Of a stretch of DNA of 64,000 nucleotides, positions 55,520 to 64,000 are shown piece after piece. Position 1 is the first letter of the stretch. Each line of letters opens with the position of its first letter. The translations under genes were made by a program, and so were the position numbers. Source of the DNA: Azophilus sp965221755 (GTDB lineage: Bacteria > Pseudomonadota > Gammaproteobacteria > Pseudomonadales > Azotimanducaceae); the NCBI GenBank assembly GCA_965221755.1, contig OZ244921.1, forward strand, positions 1,116,001-1,180,000. The letters are read 5' to 3'. Under the pieces are notes generated by a model that worked only from the letters and a program-made list of their open reading frames with translations, was not told the DNA's origin and searched no databases.

Positions 55520-56218
55520 ATGCTTAAGTTTCCGTGCCAACAACGCAAAGCGGCCGAAGCGGCGGCGGGCGCGTTGCTTTCCCATTTTGAACTGCAAGAC
55601 CTCTCAATGGGGGGCGGCACGGTTCTGCAAACAAGGTGGGAGCACCGGAAATCCATCGACGTTGATCTTTTCTGCAAAAACGACGTATTTGCTCGTGTTC
55701 ACCGTGAGAGCGCTGAGGAAGTGGAGAAGGCGATGATTGAGTGTGCGGGTGCTGACCCGGACAGGACTTGGATGGAGTACATGGCGCTTTATTGCGAGAT
55801 CAAAGGCGTTGAGGTCACTTTGATGCCCCACGTTTTCATACTTGATGAGGCTTTTGACGGGGTGCTGCCCGGCAGCGTGCCTGTTCGGCTTCAGGCCACT
55901 TCGGAAATTTTGGCGAAGAAGCTGCGTCACCGTTTGCACGGCGCCAGCACAGTGGAAGTGAGGGACGTCTATGATTGGGCCTGCGCCGTGGAACTGGCCC
56001 CGGAAGCCCTTAACAACGCCAGGCAGGCTTTGTCGCCGGAGCAGCGTCATGAGGTTTGCGCTTTGCTTGACCAATTGCCGAAAGGTTGGTCCGGACAGAC
56101 CAACAAGCCGTTGATCGAGCCCGTGTTGGATTGGGATGAGGCGGAGTTGGTGGAGGTTGTCCGTTCAGCGCTAATGAATTCATGCCCCCTCGATCCCGCA
56201 CCCGGGCCGCGCCCATGA
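55520..56218 (+). CDS. AbiEii/AbiGii-like nucleotidyltransferase
   Basis: A 232-residue protein of the AbiEii toxin family. The nucleotidyltransferase signature is MGGGTVLQTRWEHRKSIDVD followed by LF near residue 30-50; a later LAKKLRHRLHG block near 135 is also typical. AbiEii proteins modify tRNA acceptor ends or nucleotides and act as toxins in abortive phage infection. The usual AbiEi antitoxin upstream is absent; an IS remnant butts against the start and no ribosome site is visible. It overlaps the next gene in ATGA. Confidence 0.75.
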   Translation: MLKFPCQQRKAAEAAAGALLSHFELQDLSMGGGTVLQTRWEHRKSIDVDLFCKNDVFARVHRESAEEVEKAMIECAGADPDRTWMEYMALYCEIKGVEVTLMPHVFILDEAFDGVLPGSVPVRLQATSEILAKKLRHRLHGASTVEVRDVYDWACAVELAPEALNNARQALSPEQRHEVCALLDQLPKGWSGQTNKPLIEPVLDWDEAELVEVVRSALMNSCPLDPAPGPRP

Positions 56219-56604
56219 GGCCGCGCAGTCCATCAGTGCAGCTTGCGGCGCCGAGCTGCTTTGCGGCCAATCCGAAGAATCAGTTTGCGCCGGGGGCGGA
56301 GGCGAATGCGGATCGCTTGGTGGATTCCATGCTCGGTCGCCATTGCGCGGGCCTGCGCCTTAAGGTTAAAGGCGGCGTTCTGCGCAAGGCGTTGTGCTCG
56401 CCTCCAGTCATGGGCAGCGAGGTTGGGGAGGTCATTCGGTGGCTGTTCGGGTCAATTTGGATTCAAGACCTGCACAAGCTCGCTTGGCGGTGCGGCGTTC
56501 CAATCACCTGCTTGGCGGAACATGCTCGGGCCCTAGGGGTAACCAATCGCCATGTGATTCTTTGGTTGAATCAGTTTGCGGTGACGCCTCAGCGCCAAAC
56601 TTAG
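56215..56604 (+). CDS. Unknown protein coupled to the AbiEii-like gene
   Basis: A 129-residue protein whose ATG overlaps the nucleotidyltransferase stop (ATGA), so they are made together. The N-terminal 45 residues are basic and proline-rich. A central block (VMGSEVGEVIRWLFGSIWIQDL) is followed by a helix-turn-helix-like part (HKLAWRCGVPITCLAEHARA, then LGVTNRHVILWLNQF). I do not recognise the family. By position it may be a DNA-binding antitoxin or partner of the nucleotidyltransferase. Confidence 0.55.
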   Translation: MRPRSPSVQLAAPSCFAANPKNQFAPGAEANADRLVDSMLGRHCAGLRLKVKGGVLRKALCSPPVMGSEVGEVIRWLFGSIWIQDLHKLAWRCGVPITCLAEHARALGVTNRHVILWLNQFAVTPQRQT

Positions 56605-56749
56605 GCATTCAGGCGAAAGCCTGTCTGCCTGACAGGTTCCGGTTTGAGGGAGTTTCCCGGCAAACCATCCGCCTCCCATCCACTTGCAATGCACGCCCAA
56701 AAGGCCGACGATTTCGGTTCCGCCTTTCCCGCGTTTGCATCCTTCTGCC

Positions 56750-58141
56750 GTGTCCGAGCCAGCACACTCAACCGAATCCGGGGGGCCGCGCCCGCTGAAG
56801 GTGCCGCCGCACTCCATCGAGGCGGAGCAGTCGGTGCTTGGCAGCCTGATGCTGAAGCCCGATGCCTGGCTCGACGTCATCGACATCCTGGGCGTCAACG
56901 ACTTCTACCGCTCCGAGCACAGGATCGTCTTCGAAGCCATGCATGGGTTGTGGCAGGACAACAACCCCATGGACGCGGTCACCGTGGCCGACGCCCTGTC
57001 CACCAAGGGCCAGCTCGACCGCATCGGCGGGGCCGCGTTTCTGGCCGAACTGGTCGATGCCGCGCCCGGCGCCGCCAACGCCCCCGCCTACGCGCGCATC
57101 GTGCGCGACCGGTCCACCTTGCGCCAACTGATACGCGCCGGCCAGCACATCGCCGAATCGGGCTTCCAACCGGATGGGCGGAACAGCGGCGACCTCGTGG
57201 AGGAGGCGGAGCGCCAAGTCTTCGCCATCGCCGAAGGGCGCATCGCCGACAGCGGGCCGCTGCCCATCACGCCCATGCTGAACACCGCATATGAGGAACT
57301 GCGCAAGCTGTCGGAGAACCAAGGCCAATTGCCCGGCTTGCCGAGCGGCTTCGAGGACCTCGACAGAATGACCGCCGGCTTCAAGGATTCGGACCTGATC
57401 GTCATCGCCGGACGGCCCTCCATGGGCAAGACGGCCTTCGCCATGAACATCGTCGAGTACGCGGTGGTGCAGTGCAACAAGCCGAGCGTGGTGTTCAGCC
57501 TGGAAATGGCCGCCGAGCAGTTGGTGATGCGCCTGCTCTCCTCCTTGGCGCGCATCGACCAGAGCCGGATGCGCATCGGCGAACTCAATGACCGGGACTG
57601 GCACAACTTCGGCATCGAGGTGGGGCGGCTCAAGGACAGGCCGCTCTACATCGACGACACCCCCGCGCTCACCCCCGGCGAGCTGCGCGCCCGGGTGCGG
57701 CGGGTGTCGCGGGAGGCGGGCGGCATCGGCTTGATTGCCGTGGACTACCTGCAATTGATGAGAATTGCCGGATCGCCGGAGAACCGCACCAACGAAATTT
57801 CGGAGATTTCCCGGTCCCTGAAGGCCTTGGCCAAGGAAATGCGCTGCCCGGTGCTGGCCCTCTCGCAGCTCAACCGGGATGTGGAGAAACGACAGAACAA
57901 GCGGCCCATGATGGCCGACCTGCGGGACTCCGGCGCCATCGAGCAGGACGCCGACCTGATCCTGTTCATCTACCGCGACGAGGTGTACAACGAGGAATCC
58001 CCGGACAAGGGCGTCGCTGAAATCAACATCGGCAAGCAGCGCAACGGCGTCACCGGCACCGTGCGGCTCAGCTTCCTGGGCGGGCTGACGAAATTCGAGA
58101 GCAAGGCGCCCGAGCGCTACGAAGGCCTCGAACCGCATTAG
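56750..58141 (+). CDS. dnaB: Replicative DNA helicase
   Basis: A 463-residue hexameric helicase. The N-terminal domain has KVPPHSIEAEQSVLGSLML. The RecA-like motor has Walker A GRPSMGKTAFAMN near residue 222, Walker B LIAVDYLQLM near 325 and the arginine finger region near KQRNGVTGTVRL. GTG 56750 gives the typical N-terminus. The ribosomal genes rpsF-rpsR-rplI that often precede it are not here; the AbiEii region is upstream. It is followed 12 bp later by radA. Confidence 0.94.
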   Translation: MSEPAHSTESGGPRPLKVPPHSIEAEQSVLGSLMLKPDAWLDVIDILGVNDFYRSEHRIVFEAMHGLWQDNNPMDAVTVADALSTKGQLDRIGGAAFLAELVDAAPGAANAPAYARIVRDRSTLRQLIRAGQHIAESGFQPDGRNSGDLVEEAERQVFAIAEGRIADSGPLPITPMLNTAYEELRKLSENQGQLPGLPSGFEDLDRMTAGFKDSDLIVIAGRPSMGKTAFAMNIVEYAVVQCNKPSVVFSLEMAAEQLVMRLLSSLARIDQSRMRIGELNDRDWHNFGIEVGRLKDRPLYIDDTPALTPGELRARVRRVSREAGGIGLIAVDYLQLMRIAGSPENRTNEISEISRSLKALAKEMRCPVLALSQLNRDVEKRQNKRPMMADLRDSGAIEQDADLILFIYRDEVYNEESPDKGVAEINIGKQRNGVTGTVRLSFLGGLTKFESKAPERYEGLEPH

Positions 58142-58153
58142 CCGGCGATTTCC

Positions 58154-59515
58154 GTGGCCAAGCCCCAAACCGTCCACGTCTGCTCCGCCTGCGGCGCGGA
58201 GCATGTGCAGTGGCAGGGGCGGTGCAGCGCCTGCGGCGAGTGGAACAGCCTCGCCAAACTGCGCATCGGCGCAGCGCCCGCGCCCAAGGTGGGCTTCAGC
58301 GGCGCTGCGGCGCAAGCGCTCAAGCTCTCGGAGGTGGAGACGGCGGCTTCCGACCGGCTCGCCACCGGCTTCGGCGAGCTTGACCGGGTGCTCGGCGGCG
58401 GCTTGGTGCCCGGCTCGGTGGCCTTGATCGGCGGCGACCCGGGCGCCGGCAAGAGCACCCTGCTGCTGCAGGTCTGCGCCGCCGCGGCCGAGCAGCGCCC
58501 GGTGCTCTACGTCACCGGCGAGGAGTCCCTGCAGCAGCTGGCCCTGCGCTCGCAGCGGCTGGGGCTGACGGTCGGCAATCTGGACGCGGCGGCGGAAACC
58601 CGGGCGGAAGCCATCGCCAACCTGATCGAGGGGCGAAAGCCCAGCCTCGTGGTGCTCGACTCCGTTCAGGTCATGCAAGTGGAGAGCATTGACGGCCTGC
58701 CCGGCAGCGTCAGCCAAGTGCGCGAGACCGCCGCCTACTTCACGCGCCTGGCCAAGGGCACCGGCGCCGCCGTGGTGCTGGTCGGCCACATCACCAAGGA
58801 GGGCAACCTCGCCGGCCCCAAGGTGCTGGAGCACATGATCGACTGCTTCATGATGCTCGACAGCCCGGCCGGCAGCCGCTACCGCACCCTGCGCGGCTTG
58901 AAGAACCGCTTCGGGGCGGTCAACGAACTCGGCGTCTTCGCCATGACCGGCAAGGGCATGCGGGAAGTCGCCAACCCCTCGGCGATCTTCCTGCAGCGCG
59001 GCGAGGCGGACTCCCCCGGCAGCGTCGCCACCGTGATCTGGGAGGGCACCAGGCCAATGCTGGTCGAGCTGCAGGCGCTGGTGGACGACGTGCAGGGCGG
59101 CCATCCCCGGCGGGTGGCGGTGGGCTTGGACCAGCAGCGTCTCGCCATGCACCTTGCGGTGCTGCACCGCCACTGCGGCATCCAGCTGGCCGATCAGGAC
59201 GTGTTCGCCAACGTGGTCGGCGGCGTGCGCATCGCTGAGACCGGCGCCGATCTGGCAGCGCTGCTGGCGGTGCTCTCGTCGCTGCGCAACCGCGCCTTGC
59301 CCAAGGATCTGATCGTGTTCGGGGAACTCGGCCTGACCGGCGAGGTGCGCCCCGTGGCCAACGGCCAGGAGCGCCTGCGCGAGGCCCGCAAGCACGGCTT
59401 CAAAACCGCCATCGCCCCCTACGCCAACCGGCCCCGCGACACGCTCAAGGGCATGGCGGTGCATGCGGTCAAGACCCTGGGCGCCGCCTTGGACGTGGTG
59501 GCCGGGCTGCCCTGA
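58154..59515 (+). CDS. radA: DNA repair protein RadA
   Basis: A 453-residue RecA-like recombination ATPase. The N-terminal zinc finger is CSACGAEH...CSACGEW; Walker A is GGDPGAGKSTL near residue 95; the RadA-specific LKNRFGAVNELGVF motif is near 255; the C-terminal third is a Lon-protease-like domain. It speeds branch migration at forks. GTG 58154 is the start. Confidence 0.94.
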   Translation: MAKPQTVHVCSACGAEHVQWQGRCSACGEWNSLAKLRIGAAPAPKVGFSGAAAQALKLSEVETAASDRLATGFGELDRVLGGGLVPGSVALIGGDPGAGKSTLLLQVCAAAAEQRPVLYVTGEESLQQLALRSQRLGLTVGNLDAAAETRAEAIANLIEGRKPSLVVLDSVQVMQVESIDGLPGSVSQVRETAAYFTRLAKGTGAAVVLVGHITKEGNLAGPKVLEHMIDCFMMLDSPAGSRYRTLRGLKNRFGAVNELGVFAMTGKGMREVANPSAIFLQRGEADSPGSVATVIWEGTRPMLVELQALVDDVQGGHPRRVAVGLDQQRLAMHLAVLHRHCGIQLADQDVFANVVGGVRIAETGADLAALLAVLSSLRNRALPKDLIVFGELGLTGEVRPVANGQERLREARKHGFKTAIAPYANRPRDTLKGMAVHAVKTLGAALDVVAGLP

Positions 59516-59814
59516 GCCAGCGCCTGCGCAAGAGCCAAGCGGCATCTCCCGGCCCATCGATGCGAGGGCCCGGGCCTTCGGTTCGTTACGGCCTCAATCC
59601 TCGGGCCGAGTTCGCATCCTGCCCCCGCAGCAAACGATCGGCTCCCTTTCGAGGCCAGGATGGCCCTGTCCGTGGATTTTCCCCTGCGGGCCCGGGGACG
59701 GGACCGCCCCTCGGCGCCGGTCCAATTCGCCCCGTCCAGTTCCGGCACAGCCCCTAGGCAAGGGCGTCGATTCGCAGGTGAGCTCGGTTCACCTTCAGCT
59801 TGAAGCGTGAGCGC
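59516..59814. other. Intergenic stretch without recognised features
   Basis: Between radA and copy H of the leader repeat I find no convincing gene, RNA or terminator. Short GC-rich frames exist on both strands but none resembles a protein. It may hold the glyA promoter region further upstream. Confidence 0.4.
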
Positions 59815-59909
59815 TGTGCCGGCTCAGAAACATTTCGGAATCTGGCCCAAACGCAACGGCAGCGGAGTTTCGCGCCAGCGAAACTCCATCCGCGACCGTC
59901 AGGTCGCGC
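59815..59909 (+). repeat. Structured leader repeat, single unit (copy H)
   Basis: TGTGCCGGCTCAGAAAC, CATTTCGGAATCTGG, GGAGTTTCGC...GCGAAACTCC and the GCGACC/GGTCGC terminal hairpin ending at 59909. It points toward glyA, whose ATG is 69 nt away. This is the only copy that is not between divergent genes. Confidence 0.85.
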
Positions 59910-59978
59910 TTGCGCCGCGGGCAGTTGCTCCACGATACTTGCCCTTTCATCTTTCCGTGAGCCGCCGCGGGGGCACCC

Positions 59979-61238
59979 ATGTTCAATTCCCACACCTCCC
60001 TTCGGGCCTTCGACCCGGAAATCGCCGATGCCATCGCCCTTGAGGACGGCCGCCAGGAGGATCACGTCGAGCTGATCGCCTCGGAGAACTACGCCAGCCA
60101 CTTGGTGCGGGAAGCGCAGGGCAGTTCGCTGACCAACAAGTACGCCGAAGGCTATCCGCACAAGCGCTACTACGGCGGCTGCGAGTACGTCGATCAAGCC
60201 GAGGTGCTGGCCATGGAGCGGGTCAAGGCGCTGTTCGGGGCGGACTACGCCAACGTGCAGCCCCACTCCGGCTCCCAAGCCAACGCCGCCGTTTACCTGG
60301 CGCTGCTGGAGGCCGGCGACACCGTGCTCGGCATGAGCCTCGACCATGGCGGGCACCTGACCCACGGGGCCAAGGTGAACTTCTCCGGACGCCTCTACAA
60401 CGCGGTGCAGTACGGGTTGAACCCGGACACCGGCGAAGTCGATTACGGCGAGGTGGCGCGCTTGGCCCATGAGCACCGCCCCAAAATGATCGTCGCCGGC
60501 TTCTCCGCCTATTCGCGGCGCATGGACTGGGCTCGCTTCCGCGCCATCGCCGACGAGGTGGGCGCCTATCTGCTGGTGGACATGGCCCATGTCGCCGGGC
60601 TCATCGCCGCCGGCCTCTACCCGAGCCCGGTGGCCATCGCCGACGTCACCACCTCCACCACCCACAAGACCCTGCGCGGACCCCGGGGGGGCATCATCCT
60701 GGCGCGGGCCAACCCGGAGGTGGAGAAGAAGCTGAACTCAGCCCTCTTTCCCGGCTCCCAAGGCGGCCCGCTGATGCACGTCATCGCCGCCAAGGCGGTG
60801 TGCTTCAAGGAGGCGCTGACCCAGGAGTTCCGGGACTACCAAGCCCAAGTGCTGGCCAACGCCCGAACCATGGCCGCCGGCTTCATCGACCGCAACCACA
60901 AGGTCGTTTCCGGCGGCACCGACAACCATCTGTTCCTGCTCGACCTGATCGAGGCCGGCATCACCGGCAAAGCCGCCGATGCCGCCTTGGGCCGCGCCAA
61001 CATCACGGTCAACAAGAATGCCGTGCCCGGCGACCCGCGCTCGCCCTTCGTCACCAGCGGCCTGCGCATCGGCACCCCGGCGGTCACCACCCGGGGCTTC
61101 AAGGAGGCCGAATGCGCCGAACTGACCGGCTGGATGTGCGAGGTGTTGAGCGACATCGAGGACGATGCCAAGATCGCCGCCGTAAAGGAGAAAGTGACGG
61201 CCCTTTGCCAGGCCCATCCGGTGTATGGTTTGGCCTAG
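59979..61238 (+). CDS. glyA: Serine hydroxymethyltransferase
   Basis: A 419-residue PLP enzyme that converts serine and tetrahydrofolate to glycine and methylene-tetrahydrofolate. The PLP lysine is in TTSTTHKTLRGPRGG near residue 230. The N-terminus contains HVELIASENYAS and the NKYAEGYPHKRYYGG block. It starts the run glyA-nrdR-ribD-nusB-thiL. Copy H of the leader repeat lies upstream. Confidence 0.96.
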   Translation: MFNSHTSLRAFDPEIADAIALEDGRQEDHVELIASENYASHLVREAQGSSLTNKYAEGYPHKRYYGGCEYVDQAEVLAMERVKALFGADYANVQPHSGSQANAAVYLALLEAGDTVLGMSLDHGGHLTHGAKVNFSGRLYNAVQYGLNPDTGEVDYGEVARLAHEHRPKMIVAGFSAYSRRMDWARFRAIADEVGAYLLVDMAHVAGLIAAGLYPSPVAIADVTTSTTHKTLRGPRGGIILARANPEVEKKLNSALFPGSQGGPLMHVIAAKAVCFKEALTQEFRDYQAQVLANARTMAAGFIDRNHKVVSGGTDNHLFLLDLIEAGITGKAADAALGRANITVNKNAVPGDPRSPFVTSGLRIGTPAVTTRGFKEAECAELTGWMCEVLSDIEDDAKIAAVKEKVTALCQAHPVYGLA

Positions 61239-61256
61239 ACTTGCCATGGGTCAGCC

Positions 61257-61715
61257 ATGCACTGCCCGTTCTGCGGAACCGACGACACCAAGGTAATCGA
61301 CTCGCGGCTGGTCAGCGACGGCGAGGCCGTGCGGCGGCGCCGGGAGTGCCGCAACTGCGGCGAGCGTTGGACCACCTTCGAGACCGCGGAGCTGGTCATG
61401 CCGCGAATCGTCAAGCGCGACGGCTCCCGGGAGCCCTTTGACGAAAGCAAGCTGCGGCGCGGCCTGCAAACCGCCTTGGAGAAGCGGCCCGTCCCGGTGG
61501 AGGACGTGGAGGCGCTGATCAACCGGGTCAAGCACAGCATGCGGGTCACCGGCGAACGCGAGGTGAAGGCCGAACTGCTCGGCGAGGAAGTCATGGGCGA
61601 ACTGCGCCAACTCGATCCCGTGGCTTACGTCCGCTTCGCCTCCGTGTACCTCAACTTCGAGGACGTGAGCGAGTTCCAGTCCGAGATCCTGCGCCTCAAG
61701 GACAGCACCCAATGA
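61257..61715 (+). CDS. nrdR: Transcriptional regulator NrdR
   Basis: A 152-residue ATP/dATP-sensing repressor of ribonucleotide reductase genes. The zinc ribbon uses C3, C6, C31 and C34 (MHCPFCG and CRNCGERW). The ATP-cone has VMPRIVKRDGSREPFDESKLRRGL. It lies 18 bp behind glyA and overlaps ribD in ATGA. Confidence 0.95.
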   Translation: MHCPFCGTDDTKVIDSRLVSDGEAVRRRRECRNCGERWTTFETAELVMPRIVKRDGSREPFDESKLRRGLQTALEKRPVPVEDVEALINRVKHSMRVTGEREVKAELLGEEVMGELRQLDPVAYVRFASVYLNFEDVSEFQSEILRLKDSTQ

Positions 61716-62788
61716 TCACCGGCGCCGACCAGGCCCATCTTGCCGAAGCGATTGAACTGGCAGGGCGCGGCCTCTACACCGCCACGCCCAACCCGCGAGT
61801 GGGCTGCGTCATTGCGCAAGGCGAGCGCGTGCTGGGCCGCGGCTGGCATCAATGGGCCGGCCAAGGCCACGCGGAGGCGCGCGCCCTTGAGGACGCTGGC
61901 CAGGACGTGGCTGGCGCCACCGCTTACGTCAGCTTGGAGCCATGCTCGATCCACGGGCGAACCCCGCCCTGCGCCGATGCCCTGGTCGCCGCCGGAATCA
62001 AGCGGGTGGTGGTCGGCGCGCTCGACCCCGACCCGCGGGTCAACGGCAAGGGCCTCGAGCGGCTCAAGGCGGCCGGCATCGAGGTGGACTTGGCCAACGA
62101 CGAACGCGCCCAAGCCTTGAACCTTGGCCATCGGCAGCGCATGGTGCGCGCCCGCCCTTGGGTGCGGGTGAAGATGGCCGCCTCCCTCGACGGCCGCACC
62201 GCCATGGCATCCGGCGAAAGCCAATGGATCAGCGGCCCCGAGGCGCGCCTGGACGTTCAACATTGGCGGGCGCGAAGCTGCGCGGTGGTCACTGGCATCG
62301 GCACCCTGCTGGCGGACGACCCTCGGCTGAACGTGCGCGACGACCGCTTCGCCAGCGACGGCGTCCTGCGCCAGCCCCTGCGGGTGATCGTGGACAGCCG
62401 ATTGCGCAGCCCCGCCCAAGCGCAGATCTTCCAACCGCCGGGATCCGCCTTGATCGCCCATGCCGGCCCCGCAAACGCCACCCATCCCAAGGCGGAGTGC
62501 ATGCCTTGCGGCACGGAACAGATAGATCTGGCGCAATTGCTGGCCCACCTAGCTGACCGAGGGTGCAACGAAGTGTTGGTCGAAGCCGGTTCCGCCCTCG
62601 CCGGAGCCTTTCTCAAGGCGGGCCTCTGCGACGAGCTGGTTCTCTATCTCGCCCCAAGGTTTCTCGGCACCGAGGCCAGGCCCTTGCTGAACTTGGCCGT
62701 GGAGCGCTTGGAGAAGGCCTTGGCCGGCGAAATCGTCGAGGTCGAACGCTTCGGCCCCGACCTGCGCCTGCGCTTGACGGGGTTCTAG
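61712..62788 (+). CDS. ribD: Riboflavin biosynthesis deaminase/reductase RibD
   Basis: A 358-residue bifunctional enzyme. The N-terminal deaminase has the zinc site H53-E55 (GHAEARAL) and C78, C87 (LEPCSIHGRTPPC). The C-terminal reductase contains VKMAASLDGRTAMASGESQWIS and VVTGIGTLLADDPRLNVR. It catalyses two steps from the GTP-derived pyrimidine. The other rib genes usually between ribD and nusB are missing here. Confidence 0.94.
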   Translation: MITGADQAHLAEAIELAGRGLYTATPNPRVGCVIAQGERVLGRGWHQWAGQGHAEARALEDAGQDVAGATAYVSLEPCSIHGRTPPCADALVAAGIKRVVVGALDPDPRVNGKGLERLKAAGIEVDLANDERAQALNLGHRQRMVRARPWVRVKMAASLDGRTAMASGESQWISGPEARLDVQHWRARSCAVVTGIGTLLADDPRLNVRDDRFASDGVLRQPLRVIVDSRLRSPAQAQIFQPPGSALIAHAGPANATHPKAECMPCGTEQIDLAQLLAHLADRGCNEVLVEAGSALAGAFLKAGLCDELVLYLAPRFLGTEARPLLNLAVERLEKALAGEIVEVERFGPDLRLRLTGF

Positions 62789-62792
62789 GACG

Positions 62793-63257
62793 ATGGCCGA
62801 GCGGCGAAGTCAAGGTTCGCCTGGCGTCAACGTGAGCCAACGGCGCAAGGCCCGCCGGGCACTGGTGCAAGCGCTCTACCAATGGCAGATGAACCGCACC
62901 AGCGCCAGGCTGCTGACCGCGGAGTACGCCGGCAGCGGGGCGCTGGAAAAGGCCGACCGGCCCTTCTTCGATGCGATGCTCGGCCGGGTGCTGGCCAGCC
63001 CCAGCCAGCTCGACGAACTCTACGGCGACCTGCTCGACCGCGACCAGGAGCGCCTCGACGGCGTCGAACTCGCCATCCTGCGCTTAGGCGCCTGCGAACT
63101 GCGCTACCGGCCCGACGTGCCCGCCCGGGTGGTGATCGACGAGTACATAGAACTCGCCAAGCTGTTCGGCGCCCAGGCGAGCCACAAGTACGTCAACGGC
63201 GTCTTGGACAAGCTGGCCGGCCGCCTGCGGACCTCCGAAATGGGATCAGGCGCTTGA
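62793..63257 (+). CDS. nusB: Transcription antitermination protein NusB
   Basis: A 154-residue all-helical protein. It has the N-terminal SQRRKARRALVQALYQWQM, the central DELYGDLLDRDQERLDGVELAILRLGA in pieces, and the C-terminal YIELAKLFGAQASHKYVNGVLDKLA block. It binds boxA RNA with NusE to allow ribosomal RNA transcription. It overlaps thiL by one base (TGATG) and follows ribD by 4 bp. Confidence 0.94.
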   Translation: MAERRSQGSPGVNVSQRRKARRALVQALYQWQMNRTSARLLTAEYAGSGALEKADRPFFDAMLGRVLASPSQLDELYGDLLDRDQERLDGVELAILRLGACELRYRPDVPARVVIDEYIELAKLFGAQASHKYVNGVLDKLAGRLRTSEMGSGA

Positions 63258-64000
63258 TGGACGAGTTCGCCCTGATCGAGCGCATCCGGGCGCAGTTGGG
63301 CGGCGACGCCCCGGAGTGGCTGGTGCTGGGGCCGGGTGACGACGGGGCCGTGGTCCGACCGCCGGCGGGGCACGACATCGCCAGCTCCATCGACAGCTTC
63401 CTGGCCGATGTCCACTTCCCCGCCCGCGCCGATGCCGAGTTGATCGGCTACCGCTGCCTGATGGCAAGCCTCTCCGACCTGGCCGCGATGGCGGCGACGC
63501 CGGCTTGGGCACTGGTGGCGCTCAGCTTGCCGGAGGGTGAGCCCGGATGGGTGACGGCCTTGGCTCGGGGCATGGACGAGGCCGCCGCCGCCGCCGGGGC
63601 GCGAATCGCCGGCGGCAATCTCGCGGCGGGCCCGTTGACCGTCACGGTCAGCGTACAGGGTTGGGCGCCGGTCGGAACCATGCTGGCGCGCTCCGGGGCG
63701 AAGCCGGGCGACGCCATCTGTCTGAGCGGCCCCGTAGGCGGGGCGGCGGGCGCCTTGCGGCAAGTCGATCTGGCCGCTTCCCAGCCCGAACGGTTAAGCG
63801 CATTGGAACGTTCGTATTGGCAGCCCCAGCCGCCGTTCTCGCTGGCGTCGGCGCTGCGCGGACACGCCAGCAGCGGCATCGACCTCTCCGACGGATTGTT
63901 GGCCGACCTTGGCCATTTGGCCGCCGCCAGCGGCGTTAGCCTGCGCTTGGAGAGCGCCGCGATTCCCTTGGCCGCGGGTGCGAGCCTCGACGATGCGCTG
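63257..64000 (+). CDS. thiL: Thiamine-monophosphate kinase, 3' end outside window
   Basis: The first 248 codons are visible. Motifs: GPGDDGAVVRPPAGHD near residue 26 (ATP and metal site), SIDSFLADVHF near 46, SDLAAMAATP near 76 and ISGGN-like ARIAGGNL near 117, all typical of ThiL and PurM-type kinases; GIDLSDGLLADL comes later. It makes thiamine diphosphate from the monophosphate. ATG 63257 overlaps the nusB stop. Confidence 0.93.
   Translation, partial: MDEFALIERIRAQLGGDAPEWLVLGPGDDGAVVRPPAGHDIASSIDSFLADVHFPARADAELIGYRCLMASLSDLAAMAATPAWALVALSLPEGEPGWVTALARGMDEAAAAAGARIAGGNLAAGPLTVTVSVQGWAPVGTMLARSGAKPGDAICLSGPVGGAAGALRQVDLAASQPERLSALERSYWQPQPPFSLASALRGHASSGIDLSDGLLADLGHLAAASGVSLRLESAAIPLAAGASLDDAL

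Noticed and set aside
56768..59557. A 929-codon open frame antisense to dnaB and radA, and a 695-codon one antisense to the exporter (31064-33151)
   Set aside because: Same cause as above; the sense genes have full motif sets, and the antisense products look like composition shadows.

Overview
The window is high-GC bacterial DNA, most likely chromosomal and from a gammaproteobacterium. The evidence is gene order: a DUF1249 (YqiB) gene ahead of parE and parC; zapA and a TIGR02449-type gene divergent from ygfB-pepP-ubiH; and nrdR-ribD-nusB-thiL. Split GcvP and three-part transhydrogenase fit a free-living or host-associated aerobe. Most housekeeping genes are intact, but many accessory genes are decayed.

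Layout. 0-8.6 kb: end of an MFS transporter, a mazE with a mazF stub, a TauD-like dioxygenase, and an overlapping operon (ABC ATPase, fused GldF/GldG-type protein, DUF4340 protein, small ORF, HAD hydrolase, GST stub). 8.6-14.9 kb: a quinone oxidoreductase, a form II cox-like molybdenum hydroxylase operon (coxG-S-L-M) and a divergent MarR regulator. 14.9-22.5 kb: pntAA-AB-B, a truncated PIN toxin with its small partner, a TRAP transporter, purN and a RidA-family gene. 22.5-23.6 kb: ruins of a restriction-modification operon. 23.7-26.7 kb: MATE pump, crotonase-family gene, DUF4396 protein. 26.7-28.9 kb: an XcyI-like restriction gene cut by an insertion sequence. 28.9-34 kb: an orphan GlpV-like binding protein, an RND/MMPL exporter and a CDP-alcohol phosphatidyltransferase. 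34-47.5 kb: core genes parE/parC, zapA, ygfB-pepP-ubiH and the complete glycine cleavage system. 47.5-56.6 kb: a defence-rich accessory stretch with a collapsed TonB receptor, a FitAB-type toxin-antitoxin pair, a type ISP restriction-modification enzyme with a membrane protein behind it, a DUF2384-type antitoxin with a broken RES toxin, an insertion-sequence remnant, and an AbiEii-like nucleotidyltransferase coupled to an unknown gene. 56.7-64 kb: dnaB, radA, glyA, nrdR, ribD, nusB and the start of thiL.

The most striking feature is a dispersed structured repeat of about 90-105 bp found at seven places. At six complete copies its variable 3' hairpin points at a gene start 58-96 nt away, like a portable 5' leader; the genes behind it include coxGSLM, pntAA-AB-B, the ygfB...gcvPB run and glyA-nrdR-ribD-nusB-thiL. 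The outer end of the repeat matches the terminal inverted repeat of the insertion sequence at 27.6-28.8 kb. A second theme is selective decay: antitoxins survive while three toxins and two restriction endonucleases are truncated or carry stop codons.
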